The notes under the pieces: model-generated | Database searches by the model: none | The model's input: the letters and a program-made list of their open reading frames with translations, nothing else | What the model was told of the DNA's origin: nothing | Position numbers and translations under genes: made by a program | NCBI GenBank assembly: GCA_947579605.1 | Contig: OX388329.1 | Coordinates: forward strand, 521,153 to 585,152 | Direction: 5' to 3' | From: Athripsodes cinereus | Lineage: Eukaryota > Arthropoda > Insecta > Trichoptera > Leptoceridae | DNA: 64,000 nucleotides | In this document: positions 41,771-54,428 of the stretch, piece after piece | Numbering within the stretch: the stretch's first letter is position 1 | How the letters are laid out: every line of letters starts with the position of its first letter

Positions 41771-43756
41771 TATTTATTTCGCATTCATTTTGAAATCTCA
41801 GTGAGTGATAGAGAGAGTGAAATCATAAAAAAACTATAGATATGACAATAATGAAAGCAGAATGGGATGGGAGGATGAAAGTTTTGCGGGAAACGTCAAA
41901 GAATATAGACTGATGTCAATATCCAGGTAATGGAAAACAAGTTCTTGTTGTTCAAAGTTTTGAAAGAGTTTTGAAGAGATCTTTGTCCTACAGTGGAGGT
42001 GTGAAAGCTCGCAGAGAAAAAAACAATAATTAATAAGACGAAAACGTCTCTCTCGTATTACAAAAAAAAACAGAAGAGAATAAAAAGTAGATGAATCTTT
42101 ATCTAACAATTTTTTTATTGCACAACTAGCAAATTGTTTTAAAAATGTGACATTTTTGTAAAAAATGGCGGACATGGTGACATGTTAGGCGAGTTTCTCT
42201 CTGCAGACATAGAAGTAATCTTTTTATTTTAGAGTAATTAATGAATTTTTCTTTAATTTTTTATTCGGATTACATTTTATAATCATTGTTTTATTCAATG
42301 ATGATGTTATTTTGATGTTTTTTGTGTTTCTTTGTTACAAAATATTTTGTTTCATATTTTTATGTCATATACTTATTACGTCAGGTTCTAATGTCTCGAT
42401 AGAGAATTTTTTAATGTCATACTGATTTTACAAGAGGTCCCTATATAATCGAAATTTCATCTTTTATTTTTTTTTTATATCAAAATGTATTTTAATTTAC
42501 CCATTAATTTATAAATTTGAACAAGGAAGATATTTTAAATGCTTTAGAAGAGTCTGATATTGAATTATTTGATGAAAATCGTGATTTTAATATCACTACT
42601 GTATCTGTACGTAACAATATTGTTCTTCGTCCAGTTTATTTGATAGATCTACAGAAGGCGTGGAATCCACAAACTTATCTTTAACTGCGTCTGTTATAAA
42701 TACTATAAGGAGGCTTATTCGAGGTAAAAATCTGCGTGCACTCTACAGTTGCAACAAGGGGACATAAAAACGTGAGACCTGTTCAAACTCAAATCAACAT
42801 GTGGAATGGAGACTTTGTCCCCGCTCCTATTAATTTTCTTATTTTTGAGTTTCTCTTATTCTTTATTTTAATAAAATGTTTCAATATATTACAATTTTTA
42901 CTTAATTAAGTAATATATAGAAATACGACTTAGGAAAATTTATCTGCACTGAGAACTATTGTCATATATATATGACATAAAGAAAATTCTGAATTTTCCA
43001 AGAGGGTTTTTTTAAACATTTTTTAAATGTCTTTTAGGTTATTTTAGACTCATATGTCACAAAAAATTTAAAAAAATGATCAAATAATGTCTCAGGACTC
43101 AGGAGGGTATATGAGGAACTGAACAAGTGATGTGACGTGAGGGTATTGACACTTTGATGGAATAAAATTTGTTGAAAAACAATTAAATCCAATTCTAAAA
43201 GAGGCTTTACAAAACTTGGTAGTTTTAAAGTAGGTATGTGACTATCAATTATTTAAATACCTCACAACTTTAATTATTTCGTCGTCTTGACTTAATTGAG
43301 GGGAATGACATGTAAAGCTAAAGTTTGTTAATGACAGAGAGGTATACTCATTTCAAATTTATATACATAAAGGTACATACATTCTTATTATTAGATAGGT
43401 ATTAATGGACGATGATAACGATGAGTGTTGCCAAGTGATAAAATATTCAGTGGTGATTTAAATAATAATAATAATATGTCCGTTATTAAATGGCAATATT
43501 ATTATTTTCAAGAGAAAAACAATCCTAGTTATTAAAGTGGAGCATAGTTTTAGTAGGTAAAGGTATCTACAGTTATTAACCATTTTCCAAGCTAAATAAT
43601 AATACTTAATATTCTCTTCGTAAGTCGATTAGTCCCATTAAATTGTAAATAATATGTTTTCTTGTTCTTTCTTTGCCAAATGGTTCTGCCCAGTACCTAC
43701 GCCATGCTGAGTGATATCACAATCTTGCATGAGTCTTGTCAAACCATATTAAGTCA
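41771..43756. other. AT-rich DNA with a possible transposase remnant
   Basis: 42523-42660 can be read as NKEDILNALEESDIELFDEN and onward for about 50 codons; an acidic start of this kind occurs in piggyBac-type transposases, but nothing else confirms it. 42035-42055 (AAGACGAAAACGTCTCTCTC) is a scrap of the BEL target repeat. The 41834-42175 frame has no domains. Confidence 0.3.
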
Positions 43757-44145
43757 AAACCAATCAGAAACCTCGATTGGAGAACCATGTTTAACCATGT
43801 CTACTTAATGCAACATTGTGTAAAATCTAATCGGAAGAAGTGAGAAAATAAAGGTGTCCCAACGCTTACGAATTGGCTCTAGGCTGGCTTAAGTGATCAC
43901 TTTCGATGTCCATGTACAACGTTCACCAATTTCACCATTCTCACTGTCACGATGTAAGGTCCACCAATCGAGAGACGCTTTATGGAAACCTTAGAAGCAA
44001 CCATCTTTTTGGGATCTCATTTTTCAGATCTCAAATGGATCGCGATCTCCCGTCTAAATGGCGCCGGAACAATTATGTTCAATACTTTATCGGCTGCTAC
44101 TTCGACCAGTCAGCAACAAATGTTTAGAATATTTACTATTTTTAT
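43757..44145 (+). repeat. Foldback MITE family F, single-arm copy
   Basis: AAACCAATCAGAAACCTCG, AACATTGTGTAAAATC, GTGTCCCAACGCTTACGAAT, GAGATCGCGATCT-type centre, then GGCGCCGGAACAAT and CGACCAGTCAGCAACAAATG. It lacks the second inverted arm of 21041-21452. The frames across it are not genes. Confidence 0.65.
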
Positions 44146-44344
44146 TACGTTTGGGCCTAGCTTTAGGAGCTTAAGCCAAAGCTCTAGGAAACCAGCCTTC
44201 TCCTATGAAAGAATCTATGCTTCTATTTAGACATCTTTTAACACAACCTTATCAAGCTTAGTTGTTATTGAAAAAACGATGTTTGTATTTTGAAAGAGTA
44301 GTTACCACTACCACTACTACTGAGTAGAAGTTAACGACTACTGA

Positions 44345-44770
44345 GATATCCGGGTCTCTCTTCAATACAACTACTTCTAGATATCCCATCACAGCATAAT
44401 ACCAGAAGGTGGTTACCAGCAGAACATCTGCATGCAAGCTGTATCCCCGTGCCAACAAAACAAATAAGACATTCAAGATGGGTGGCAAACCTCATCGCTA
44501 TATTTAAGATTAGATTCAACCTCAGCCCCAGATCCTTCTGAATCGTCTCCAGATGGCGTCTAATGCTGCTGCCAGGACCATCTATAGAATACACAGAAAA
44601 ACATAATTGTCTTTTTTTAATTTAGGGATAATTTCATTATTATAATTATACTTGCATATTTGCTCATAATAAATGTAAAATAACTTTATTTTTTCGAACA
44701 CCTGCCTTTTACAGGACACTTGAAAACTTGCGAAAAAGAGTGTGAGACCAATTCCTTCCGAGTGCTCCAT
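44345..44770 (-). repeat. Dispersed repeat R, long inverted copy
   Basis: On the minus strand: GGTCTCACACTCTTTTTCG, GTCCTGTAAAAGGCAGGTG, then GCGATGAGGTTTGCCACCC, TTGGCACGGGGATACAGC, GATGTTCTGCTGGTAACC. This is the fullest R copy in the window, about 425 bp including a segment at about 44500-44650 that other copies lack. Confidence 0.6.
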
Positions 44771-45064
44771 GATATATATTATTATTATTAACTAAAAGTC
44801 TCACCCTGCAACGAGACCATAACAGTTTTGGACCAAGGCGATCATGCAGGAAAAAAGAGCAAAATCAAAAAAAAAATTATGAAAGAGGGTCATCCAAAAA
44901 GTTACGTCGGAAACATTGTGGATGAAAGAACGTGAATATTCCGTTAATGGTAGGTATGGGAATATGTTAATGGATGAATATTCTCTGTATAAATACAAAG
45001 TTCCGTTCAATTATTTTAATATTCATACAAGGAGTGCATTTTAAGTTTCAGTATCGGACGAAAA
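44771..45064 (-). repeat. LINE 3' end scrap
   Basis: 44785-44850 (ATTATTATTAACTAAAAGTC, ACCATAACAGTTTTGGACC, AAGGCGATC) matches 13850-13915. A TTA-type tail on the minus strand suggests a LINE end. The rest is AT-rich. Confidence 0.4.
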
Positions 45065-45180
45065 CCGAGGATATTTATTTATTTATTTATCAACTTTACA
45101 CGGCGTGAGCCTTTTACATTTTTAAACATATTATAGCAAAGAAAAAACAATTTGACAGACAAAAATAATGAAATAAGAGT
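45065..45180 (-). repeat. LINE 3' end with (TAAA)n tail
   Basis: TATTTATTTATTTATCAAC, TTTACACGGCGTGAG and GAAAAAACAATTTG match 33187-33290. Confidence 0.5.
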
Positions 45181-46049
45181 TAACAGCTGCAGGAAATTAT
45201 TATATTTAAATCCATTGGACAATTCTACTGTCGAGATTGACTTTTTTCAAAATATGCGTTCTTAAAACTTTTGTGGAAGTGAAAGCACTAAATATGTGTT
45301 ATGTTTAAAATAATATAAAATATTGTCATAGGGATGATATTGTTTTTATTAAAAAAAAACTATATCCTAATTAAAAAAATCAATAAGGTCATGTTTTTAA
45401 TTAACCTAATGTACAACAAAATAAGAATATATTTCAAAGTTTTACTAATTATGTACTTTATTAAAGCAACCTAGGATTCACCATGCGACATCATTCTTTC
45501 TCAAACTAATCTCTCTCTCTCTCTAAAACAAATTATTTTTTGTTTTGTATTAGTAAAATTATGTTGATATACCAAATAAAATTAAGCCTCGAATTTAATA
45601 TAACTCCGCAACTCAGCAAGTTTTCTGAACGTCTCCCAAAATCGTCAAATTGAAAATGTCATATGAACTCAACAAATGTTTTTGATTTTATCAAATACCG
45701 AAACTAAAATAGCATCCCTAGTAACATTATTATGATTATACAAACTTTAAACATTTTTTTTTTGTCTACTTCTGTAAGCCTCTTCTGTAACTTTAGAACT
45801 ATTATTAGGAATCCCTTATTTAGAGCCGCCTTTAGAACAGTCCATCTGATCCGGATTAGGACCATCTGGTTCTACACAACCTTTTACTTTGAGGGGGAAA
45901 CCTTTCCGATGATTAATACTTACTTATACCAGAAATCAGGGACGTATCTAGACGAGGGGGACATATTGGGGCACTTGCCCGTCCGTAGGGTCTCGAGGAA
46001 AGTAGATAAATTGTATTAAAGAATGGAAAAAAAGAAAATTGGCTTTAAA
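45181..46049. other. AT-rich DNA without a recognised gene
   Basis: 45947-45985 (AGGGACGTATCTAGACGAGG, GGGGCACTTGCCC) resembles the end of a DNA-transposon MITE; I could not find its partner end. Confidence 0.4.
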
Positions 46050-46170
46050 GTGGGAAGTTACCCTTTACTCAAACTTTCGAGTGTCCTGTAAAAGGCGAGT
46101 GTTTAAAAATAAATAAAACAATTACCTTAACTTTAAATTCAGTGATGAGATTTTCCTACCATCGTGAATT
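46050..46170 (+). repeat. Dispersed repeat R, partial copy
   Basis: TTTCGAGTGTCCTGTAAAAG, GCGAGTGTTTAAAAATAA, TTCAGTGATGAGATTTTCC: the middle and right part of R. Confidence 0.55.
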
Positions 46171-46755
46171 ACTTATTTTTATTTTGCAGGAAGAGAAAGC
46201 TTGTATGTTTATAACATGCAGCTGATGTGCTGTCTACCCCACATAATATGAGATATGCCGTAATCGTATAGCGTAGTTTAGTTGTATAGCTTTCCACCAG
46301 TCTCTGAATATTAAACTATGTGTAAGATGGTCTTAAAACTGTTGAAAAAAATTGAGAAGATTGTGAAACATCTCAAATTTCTACACCACATTTGACGACG
46401 CCGACGGGCAGTTAGAACTTGTAAAAAAAGTTCTCTCAAACTATTCTAAACTATGTATCTTTCTCCTCTTAGAGAAAATCCTTGTTAAGCCCTTGATAAA
46501 AATGAACTTATATTCACTAAAAGCTACCGGCATCCATCCGAAGTTTGAAATATTATAATCTTTATGGCAAATACTTTAAGTAGTATTTCATAATTTTATC
46601 TCGATATTACTACTTTTTGTGTTCCGTATAGCTGCATTGCGCTGGTTGCATTTTGCATATTTACTATTTAACAAATTTAAACATACAAGCAATACAAAAA
46701 GGAAATATAATAATTCAACGGTGGACCCGTTCTGCGATAGCCCTTTCGTATTTAT
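46171..46755. other. AT-rich DNA without a recognised gene
   Basis: Nothing recognised. Confidence 0.4.
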
Positions 46756-46763
46756 TGATTTAT

Positions 46764-47435
46764 GCTATACTATACTATACTATACCCTCACGCCGTGTCC
46801 CAAGTGGGGTATTCAGAGAGAACGGAACGCCAAACAGATCTATCTTTACACACTTCCTTCGCTTCCTCAACATTCATACAGTTCTTCTTACTCAACACGC
46901 GGCCGTCCTTGAGAATTTAATCCACGTGATCAAGCCACGTGGTTCTCGGATGACCGCGTTTCCTCACACCCTTTCTTTCAGACAAGTTTATACTCTTTGT
47001 CATTCTTACCTCGTTCATTCATTCAACATGCCCAAACGAAAAACAAAAAAAAAAAAGTTTATTCACGCGCATTCTGTCCACAACACTCTTCTTGCATCCG
47101 CTCATTCTTCTAATATCCTCATTCCTCACTCTATCACGCATCGTTTTACCAACCATTCTTCTCAACGATCACATCTCCACTGCATTTATTCCACTTTCGT
47201 CCTTCTTCAGCCACGTCCATGTCTCGCTTGCATACGTAAGTGACGGTACCAGAATGGTATTGTGCACCAGTATTTTAGCCATGTTCGACACATTGCCATT
47301 GCTAACAATGTGTCGAAAAGCACCGTTTACTCTAGCACCGTCCACTTTCCTTCTTTCAATGTCCCTATCGCATCTCCCATCCCTCGCAAACATACTTCCC
47401 AAATATACATACTCACTTACTTGCTCCAAACAAGA
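46764..47435 (-). pseudogene. 5'-truncated copy of the RTE-like LINE (47 kb)
   Basis: Matches 16035-16710 of the intact element including the (TATAG)n tail, up to about 47432. A 110-residue frame (47501-47169) keeps QVSEYVYLGSMFARDGRCDR and SLTYASETWTWLKKDESG. Compared with the intact copy it has a deletion near 46880 and an A-rich interruption at about 47034-47060. TGATTTAT at 46756-46763 and 47436-47443 is a possible 8-bp TSD. Confidence 0.85.
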
Positions 47436-47443
47436 TGATTTAT

Positions 47444-48052
47444 TAAATTTTGCATTTATCGAAAAGTTTTTTTTTGTCACCCTTCCATCATAAACCCACA
47501 ATATTCATTTATACTTTAATTTAATTATCATTTGGATTTAAATGTTTAATTCAAAGAAATACATAGATGATCCAAACTAGCGCATGAAAGACAGATTATA
47601 AGAATTTGTTTCCTTGCTAAGACACACGAACAAAGTTGAAGATTCTAAAACAAATGAGTTAAAAAAGGCGATTACATAATAAAAAGAGCAAACTTTAAAT
47701 TCTGTACAAGTGTATCTAATTTTATATTACTTATTCGAATATATGCATGTGTAGTGAACTAAATCGTAGAGTTGAGTTGGAAAGTTCATTTTTAATTATT
47801 AAGTTTGTCTTGATTGCCTTTTGGGTGTTCTGCCAGATATCTTGTCCGCATCGCTTTGATTCGTGATAATTTTAGCCACAATAGTTGTATATTTTGTATT
47901 ATTTGCGTATTTTTTTACAACAGGCATATTCTAGAATCACTGTGAAGATTACAAAAGCCCAAAAAATCTTTTCTGTTTTTGTGAATGAATGTTTAGTAGA
48001 ATTTTTAACAGATACAACACATAAGTTTTGTTTTTAAACAATATTTATACAG
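47444..48052. other. AT-rich DNA without a recognised gene
   Basis: Nothing recognised. Confidence 0.4.
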
Positions 48053-48203
48053 AATTAATTAAAATAAACATTTATTTGTAGTATATCCACGATGACTTTT
48101 TATTGGACATGATGATGAGAGCGGAAGCTCTTGAAAGCCGGCTCGCGTCCAATAAAAAGTCACCGTGGATATACTACAAATAAGTGTTTTATTTTAATTA
48201 ATT
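48053..48203. repeat. Palindromic MITE, about 151 bp
   Basis: The left arm AATTAATTAAAATAAACA, then TTATTTGTAGTATATCCACG and GACTTTTTATTGGAC, is mirrored on the right with few differences. About 40 bases of loop (GATGATGAGAGCGGAAGC and so on) lie between. The stem is about 55 bp. No TSD identified beyond the AT-rich ends. Confidence 0.75.
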
Positions 48204-48489
48204 CAACATGAATTTCCACCAAGTACCGTCGGTTGAAAATATCAACTTTAATATTTATATAAATAAATTGCCCTTGTTTGATGATGTCAAGCAGACTATC
48301 CTGGAAAATCCAAAGATGTGGTAGTAAAAGATCTTGAAAACTATGTAGATCGTAAAATATGAACACGTGCTAAATACAAGTACTGGTAGAAATACCTTTT
48401 GGGAGAAACAAATAACAGTTGAAATTGTTATATGTATTATAAGAGACACGATAGTCTTAGCTGAGTTATGAGAATCTCCAGAGATATTT
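48204..48489. other. AT-rich DNA without a recognised gene
   Basis: Nothing recognised. Confidence 0.4.
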
Positions 48490-48602
48490 GTCCAAAAATA
48501 GAAACTTTCGTTCCCAAAGCTTCAGATGATCTGGATGCCCCTCTAAGATACATTAAGTACCATTCTAATGACAACGACATCTGATCATAATGTACGGCGT
48601 GG
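48490..48602 (+). pseudogene. RTE-like LINE fragment split by copy B, upstream part
   Basis: TTTCGTTCCCAAAG, GGATGCCCCTCTAAGATAC and TGACAACGACATCTGA follow the order of 178-262 in the first LINE fragment. The sequence runs into GCGTGG at the border of copy B and continues after it at 56769. Confidence 0.7.
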
Positions 48603-50942
48603 TGTCATGAAATGAATATATACAAGACGGTATATATTATTTTTATATACCTAGATCGAATATTTGTAGTAGGTAATTAATATAGGAATGAAACTTAGTT
48701 TGATTTCAAGTGGTTGTTGAACACAACTAGCTATGTAGGAGACAGAAACAGGTATATTTCGGTGTGTGTCAGGAAGAGATGGATGTAGTTTTTTTTTGTT
48801 GCTTTGGGTCGACATTTTCAGGGTCTGAAGACAGAGTACTTATTACTCTGGGGCAGTTTAGTTTTGAGCCTGGGAGAGGTGGGACTCAATCATATTAATC
48901 TCAGTGTTTGAATTCGATATATTTTAATATTTATTTACCCACCTTCGTAGTAGTTAGTACATTATTTTTTAGTGATATTTCCACAATTGGGAATATATAA
49001 AGATCATCCTAAATTACTTTTAATTAGCATTTAAAATCCGTGATGCTGCCAGCTGTCTAAGATAAGATTTTCTTTTAATATTATTAATTTATTATTTATA
49101 TCTAGGTGTTAGGATACTCTCAGGATGTCTGTTGTCTACAAGGCAATATTTGTACTCAAGGATTTATTATTTTACGGATTTTGAAAACGAAGGAATTATG
49201 TGTTATATGTACATTTATTTTCAGTATATTTGTATGTATGTATGTACTTGTTACCGATTTTATATAGCGCCGCCCGACACACCTACAACTAGACCGATGG
49301 CAGTGGCGTACCGATATTATATTTTCATTTAATTTATTTTACCATAACGAAAGATTATGCAGTTTGGAGAGAAGTTGTCTGTTGAGCAGGATATTATTTG
49401 ATTATTAATTTAATTACATATTTTATCATCGGATGTCATTTGTATTCTACGAACTTACTGGATTTTCTACTATTCAACATGCTGTAGTCGCTGCGATATC
49501 ATGGAAGGAACAAATTTGACATTTTGCATGACACTAATCATAAGTAATATTTATGTATTTATTGGTCTTAATATATTTTTATTTGACTTACATGATACCT
49601 AAATTCACCTCACCATAAATATGTAGTCTTTTATAGCTAAATCTTGTCGAGATTACCTTATGGATATGGATCCCTTCTGCCTATCGACACTAGACTAGCT
49701 ACCTTGTGTCTATAGTGTGGGTTTGATCTATTCGTAACCACATATTTATCATTATTATTATACAATTATGCACGAGACGTATTATGTACTTTGTAGAAAC
49801 ATATAGGTACTATATACTAACAATTCCAGTCCTAATCCTGCTTCGAAATGTAGGTGTACCGTTAGCAAGCCCTGCTCCCCTCTCTTCGATTCAGCTTTCG
49901 AGACAAGGGTCAATACTGGTCTTGCCCCGTTTCCCGCCAGGGTCCAAGACAAAGCTTCTTAACATATATTTATAATTATTCTTATTATATATAGCTGCAT
50001 GTTCAAATGAGTATACATATTATATATTATTTTATATATTCGGGGTGTAGATTAGTGCACTCGGGCTCAAAGTACGGCATGGCGAGTTTTGAGACGTGAG
50101 GGAGCGAAGGTGGCGCTCCTTCAGCATGGACACAGCATGCTTTCCATGCATTAACAACCAGTAGTTATAGTCACCGAAAATGATGTCAAAACAATCGTGT
50201 TGAAATTTAATTAATATTTAAAAGTAATAAAGTTATGTTTTTGGGTGCGCCACTGTCCTTTACGACGCAACGAATTAGTAGGTATGTTGTAGAACATATG
50301 TACATACATCGGCTATAGAAACTATGAAATGGTTATCTTATGTAGGGACATAGATCGGCAACCAGTTACCATACAACATTCTCGAAATGATATAGAATAA
50401 TATTATTTGAATTTTATGTTATGATGATTGTTATGTTATATTTCGTTATGTTTTATTGTGCACTATTTTTATTATGTTATTTTACAGTATCTCAAGGTAA
50501 GTGATCTGACGTCAAAGTTGACCTCAGAGTTAATATGTATCAAAATTCATGTTTAAATTGTTTTATTGATTTTGTGATTTTGTTGTTCTTTTTGATTATT
50601 GAAATGTATATTTCAGGTGACTTATTTTGCGTTTTAAAAAAAATACACAACGTAGGTAAAATTATCGTCAAAACACAACGTACTGGGTCCAAATCTATGA
50701 AAATAGTTAATAGATAAATCTAGACGATCACGGAAGGCCAAAATTCGTTAATTAATTCAATTAGGAATGCGATATTTCGTGCGTATATTTGCAACAATGC
50801 GAAAATTCATACAATTCTTAGCTAGCTGAATAGGGTTGTCACTTCTAGTTTGGGAATCAATTATTACAGTAGGTATAGTTTAGAAGCTAGGATGTTGCAA
50901 ATTCGGAGCTTAGAATGGTTTAAAATAGGTAGGATCATCACA
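48603..50942 (+). repeat. 5' LTR of copy B (2340 bp)
   Basis: Same architecture as the copy A LTR, with the TATA-like GAATATATAAAG at about 48991. The frames at 49132, 49784 and 50535 recur in the 3' LTR simply because it is the same sequence; they are not conserved as proteins between A and B. Confidence 0.87.
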
Positions 50943-53479
50943 AATGGTGCCTTGGACCAGAATATTATGTCTGTCATTGCAGACATAAACTGGGTTTTTA
51001 CGGAGTAGAAGTGGGTTTTGGGTTTGCGATGATAAATAACTAAAATCATGAATATTGGAGGGGGGGGGAGCATAAATGGGTTTTGAGGAGTAGAACTGGG
51101 TTATGGACAGAGGAATGTGTTTGGTTTTTGAGGGGGGGGATAAAATCTATTCTTGGAAGATGTAGTGAGAAAATTGGTTGATGATTTTACTTCGAGAACC
51201 GCGGGTTGGTTACCCATGGATTATAGTGTTAGGCAAGTTCGGCAACATATTATATTTGTGTTTGGCTATCTATAGGTATATACCTAACATTATGCATAAG
51301 AATAGTGAACCCTTGAGAGTTCATTCGGAATTATGTCCTTATGAATAGTCTAATAAAGAGCGCTTGTGATTCAGGTATAAAATTGGATAGGTATATATAT
51401 GTTGAAATCCTGAATAGTTCTTTATTTTATTCAATAATGTATATAGGTAGGTACCAAAAATATGTACTTTCATAAGAAGATTGGGTGTTAGAAAAATGGA
51501 ATATTATATTCCCAAGTAGACTTGTAAACATGAATATTAGGTATGTGGAGTTTATTTTATGTGTATGGGTAGGTATATGACTAGAGTTTTTAGGATTTTT
51601 AGATATTATAGTATTTGGGTAAAATGGATAAATAATAGGTAGGTATATAGTTTGATGTTAGTTATATGTACCAAGTGGATGTTTGTTAGGGACAAGAATT
51701 GTACCTAATTATAATAGGTATTATTATTTTTTTTGGGGGATATGGTCTTAACATTTTACAGTATTTGTAAGTTAAGTGTTTGTTTTTAAACTTTTAGAAT
51801 TCTGTCAAGTTAATTATTTGGGGTGTGAAATAAATTTATTATCGGGGTAAGAATGGTGAATATATTATTGAGTTTGAAATAATATTAGACCAGATTTTAT
51901 GAGTATCTGATAACATACATAATACAATATACGAATGAAGCGGATAAGTATATAGGCAATAATCGAATGATGAGGTTTTGATAAAATCACGATTTAGGTG
52001 ATTATTTTTACAGTTATATGTTAAACGGTTAGCTGGAAGAAATAGTGGATATTCGTTCTTACAGGCTAAGGGGGGGAGGGGACAACCTACACTCTTTTAA
52101 GCCCGGGGGGGCAAAACCAAGGGCTTCACATTGGATAACGTTGGAACTCTTTGAGTACCCTGAAAGGTGGTATCTATCATTTTAAAATGGAGGACTGGAA
52201 GAAGAAACGAATTTATGAACATATTCTAAGAAGAAAGAGGCTGGTGTTCGCTGATATAACACATCATGTCTTCCAAATAGAGAAATAAGATGTACAACCT
52301 ATAAATACTAAAATATTAATTAATACGTTATAATATTTAAAACCAAGAACGAGAGTGGAAATAATATTATTACTGGAATGACAAAAAACTATAGTTTTAA
52401 ATAAAGATGCAAGCAGATAGGTATAGGGATATTATAGTACCTAACGGGATGTATACGATCAGTGGTTGTTAAACTGTATGCCTGATATTGTGATGTTGCT
52501 GAATGGAACAAAGAAACCTGAGACAAAGGGTATTAGGAATTATGCGTGCGCTAAAATGAGATAATTATTTCAATTGAATATTTGTTGGTAGGATACCAAC
52601 ATGATTTACTTGCAAGAAACTTGGTGAAAAGTTTGGACAGCGATGATAGTAGTTTTATTGGAGGCCAGAAGGGTGATGTGATGAGATTATGTAGCATTGG
52701 ATCCTCTCTGTTAACCCAAAAGAGAGTGGTGTACAATAACATAAATCGCTGAAGAGAAGTAATTTGATAAGAAAGTACAACGCTATGATGTAACAGTTTG
52801 AGAATCGATTGTGAATCTATCGAAGTCACAAATGGAATAAACTATTTAATGTGTTATAATTTTAAAATTGTGGTGTCAAATATTATAATAATATTATTCA
52901 ATAGTGTTAGAGTGAAGATGTGAACTATAAAGTGTTTAGTTATTATTATTTTACAAGTGGAACGAATATTATGATATGTGCATATGGAGTTACAATTGTG
53001 TGTATTATATTTAGTTGTGTGTGTGATATAGTTTGAAATAGATAAGTGTTTTTTTTTCAGGACTTTTGAAATGAATGAGGACGATTCATATATATATACC
53101 TAATATGTAGGTATATACATTAGGTGACTGTTATATTGGATACAAGGGAAATTCTATATACCTATTATAGAATAACATATTGGGATGTATTATGTAGATA
53201 TTGTCAATGCAACTCGTTTAAATATTGCGTTTTGTATCTTATATGCATAAATGTGTGTAAATACATCAAGGGAGGGGTTCCCACCACTTACCTCTGGATG
53301 TTTCAAGAACATTGTATGTTATCTTTCTCTTGATTATTTGTGGTATTATTATGGGTGATTTATTTTAGGTACATAATTATAGGTATTTTGAGTTAGCTGT
53401 TCGCGTTTGAAATTATTTAGGCACACTGTCAACACATTAACACGAATTTTGTTGGTTAGCTGGAGGATGCTGCACAACT

Positions 53480-53660
53480 TGTAGAATTATGTGGCTTGAT
53501 CACGTGGATCGAATTCTTATGGAAGGCCGCGTGTTGAGTAGGAGAAATCGGTATGAATTGTGTGAGGGATTGTAAGGCAGTGATGGAGGCGAGGGATGTG
53601 TGCCAAGATAGAAGGATTTGTCGTTTGGTTCTCTCTGTCTACCCCATCTGAGACGCAGCG
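53480..53660 (+). pseudogene. LINE 3' end captured inside copy B
   Basis: Reads MWLDHVDRILMEGRVLSRRN and onward with the same frameshifted continuation and stop as 26310-26495. Its presence at the same interior position in both copies shows capture before they diverged. Confidence 0.8.
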
Positions 53661-53689
53661 TGATGGTGCTGAGAGATGAATGGTTATTT

Positions 53690-53880
53690 AGGATGGGTTG
53701 CCGGTGGAGAGTTGGTCTCCCACTTTTTCCGTGAGTCTTCGTGTGTTCTGTGGGAGGACGGGTGTTCTAGGAAATTAAGACATTTAGCATCTTGGATTCA
53801 GCGATGAGGTTTGCCGCCGTCATGAATGTTCTGAATTGGTACGGAGAGGACGATTTGCATGTCTATTTGTGTGCTGCAGG
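53690..53880 (+). repeat. Dispersed repeat R inside copy B
   Basis: GGTCTCCCACTTTTTCCGTG, GGAGGACGGGTGTTCTAGG, TTCAGCGATGAGGTTTGCC, GGTACGGAGAGGACG; collinear with 26520-26730. Confidence 0.65.
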
Positions 53881-54428
53881 ACTACTGGTTGCATCGGCAA
53901 AGGAATCATGGATATGAGACATCTGGCGAGTAGTACAGGATTGGTGTTACCAGCGAATTGGATCACCCTGAAGAATGCATATATGGACTATAAAGAACCA
54001 CACGACTATGAATAATTATAATGATGTGTGAACATGATTACATGAAAAGGAATTTTAACAAAATGCAACTTGGATATTAAAGTATTGGCACAAACTTGTT
54101 ATTATTATTTTATGTTCTATAGATGTTATGACATAAAATAATAACGAAACTCGAAATAATAAAATATAACAGAATATTAAAATATTATGTTATGTTGGGA
54201 CAATAATATTGAACGAGTATATCTCAAGTGGTAGCGTTGGGGTGTATTATAATTATTGATGACTTGAATAGAGGGACACAGTTGACGAGGTACCTACGAC
54301 CTATCGGAAGACAGGGGCGTACTCGAAAGTTGGAATTAAATAATTATGAAAAATAATTAGAAAATAAATAATTGTTTGTGAGATAATGCCTCATCCATTT
54401 TGTCTTCAGCATGATCTCAAAGGGGGGA

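Larger units (their letters stand above)
50943..54428 (+). other. Non-coding interior of copy B
   Basis: Collinear with the copy A interior. It has about 170 bases near 52435-52605 that copy A lacks, several G runs (51060, 51135, 52073, 52105) and a polypurine tract at 54419-54428. No gag or pol motif seen in any frame provided. Confidence 0.75.
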
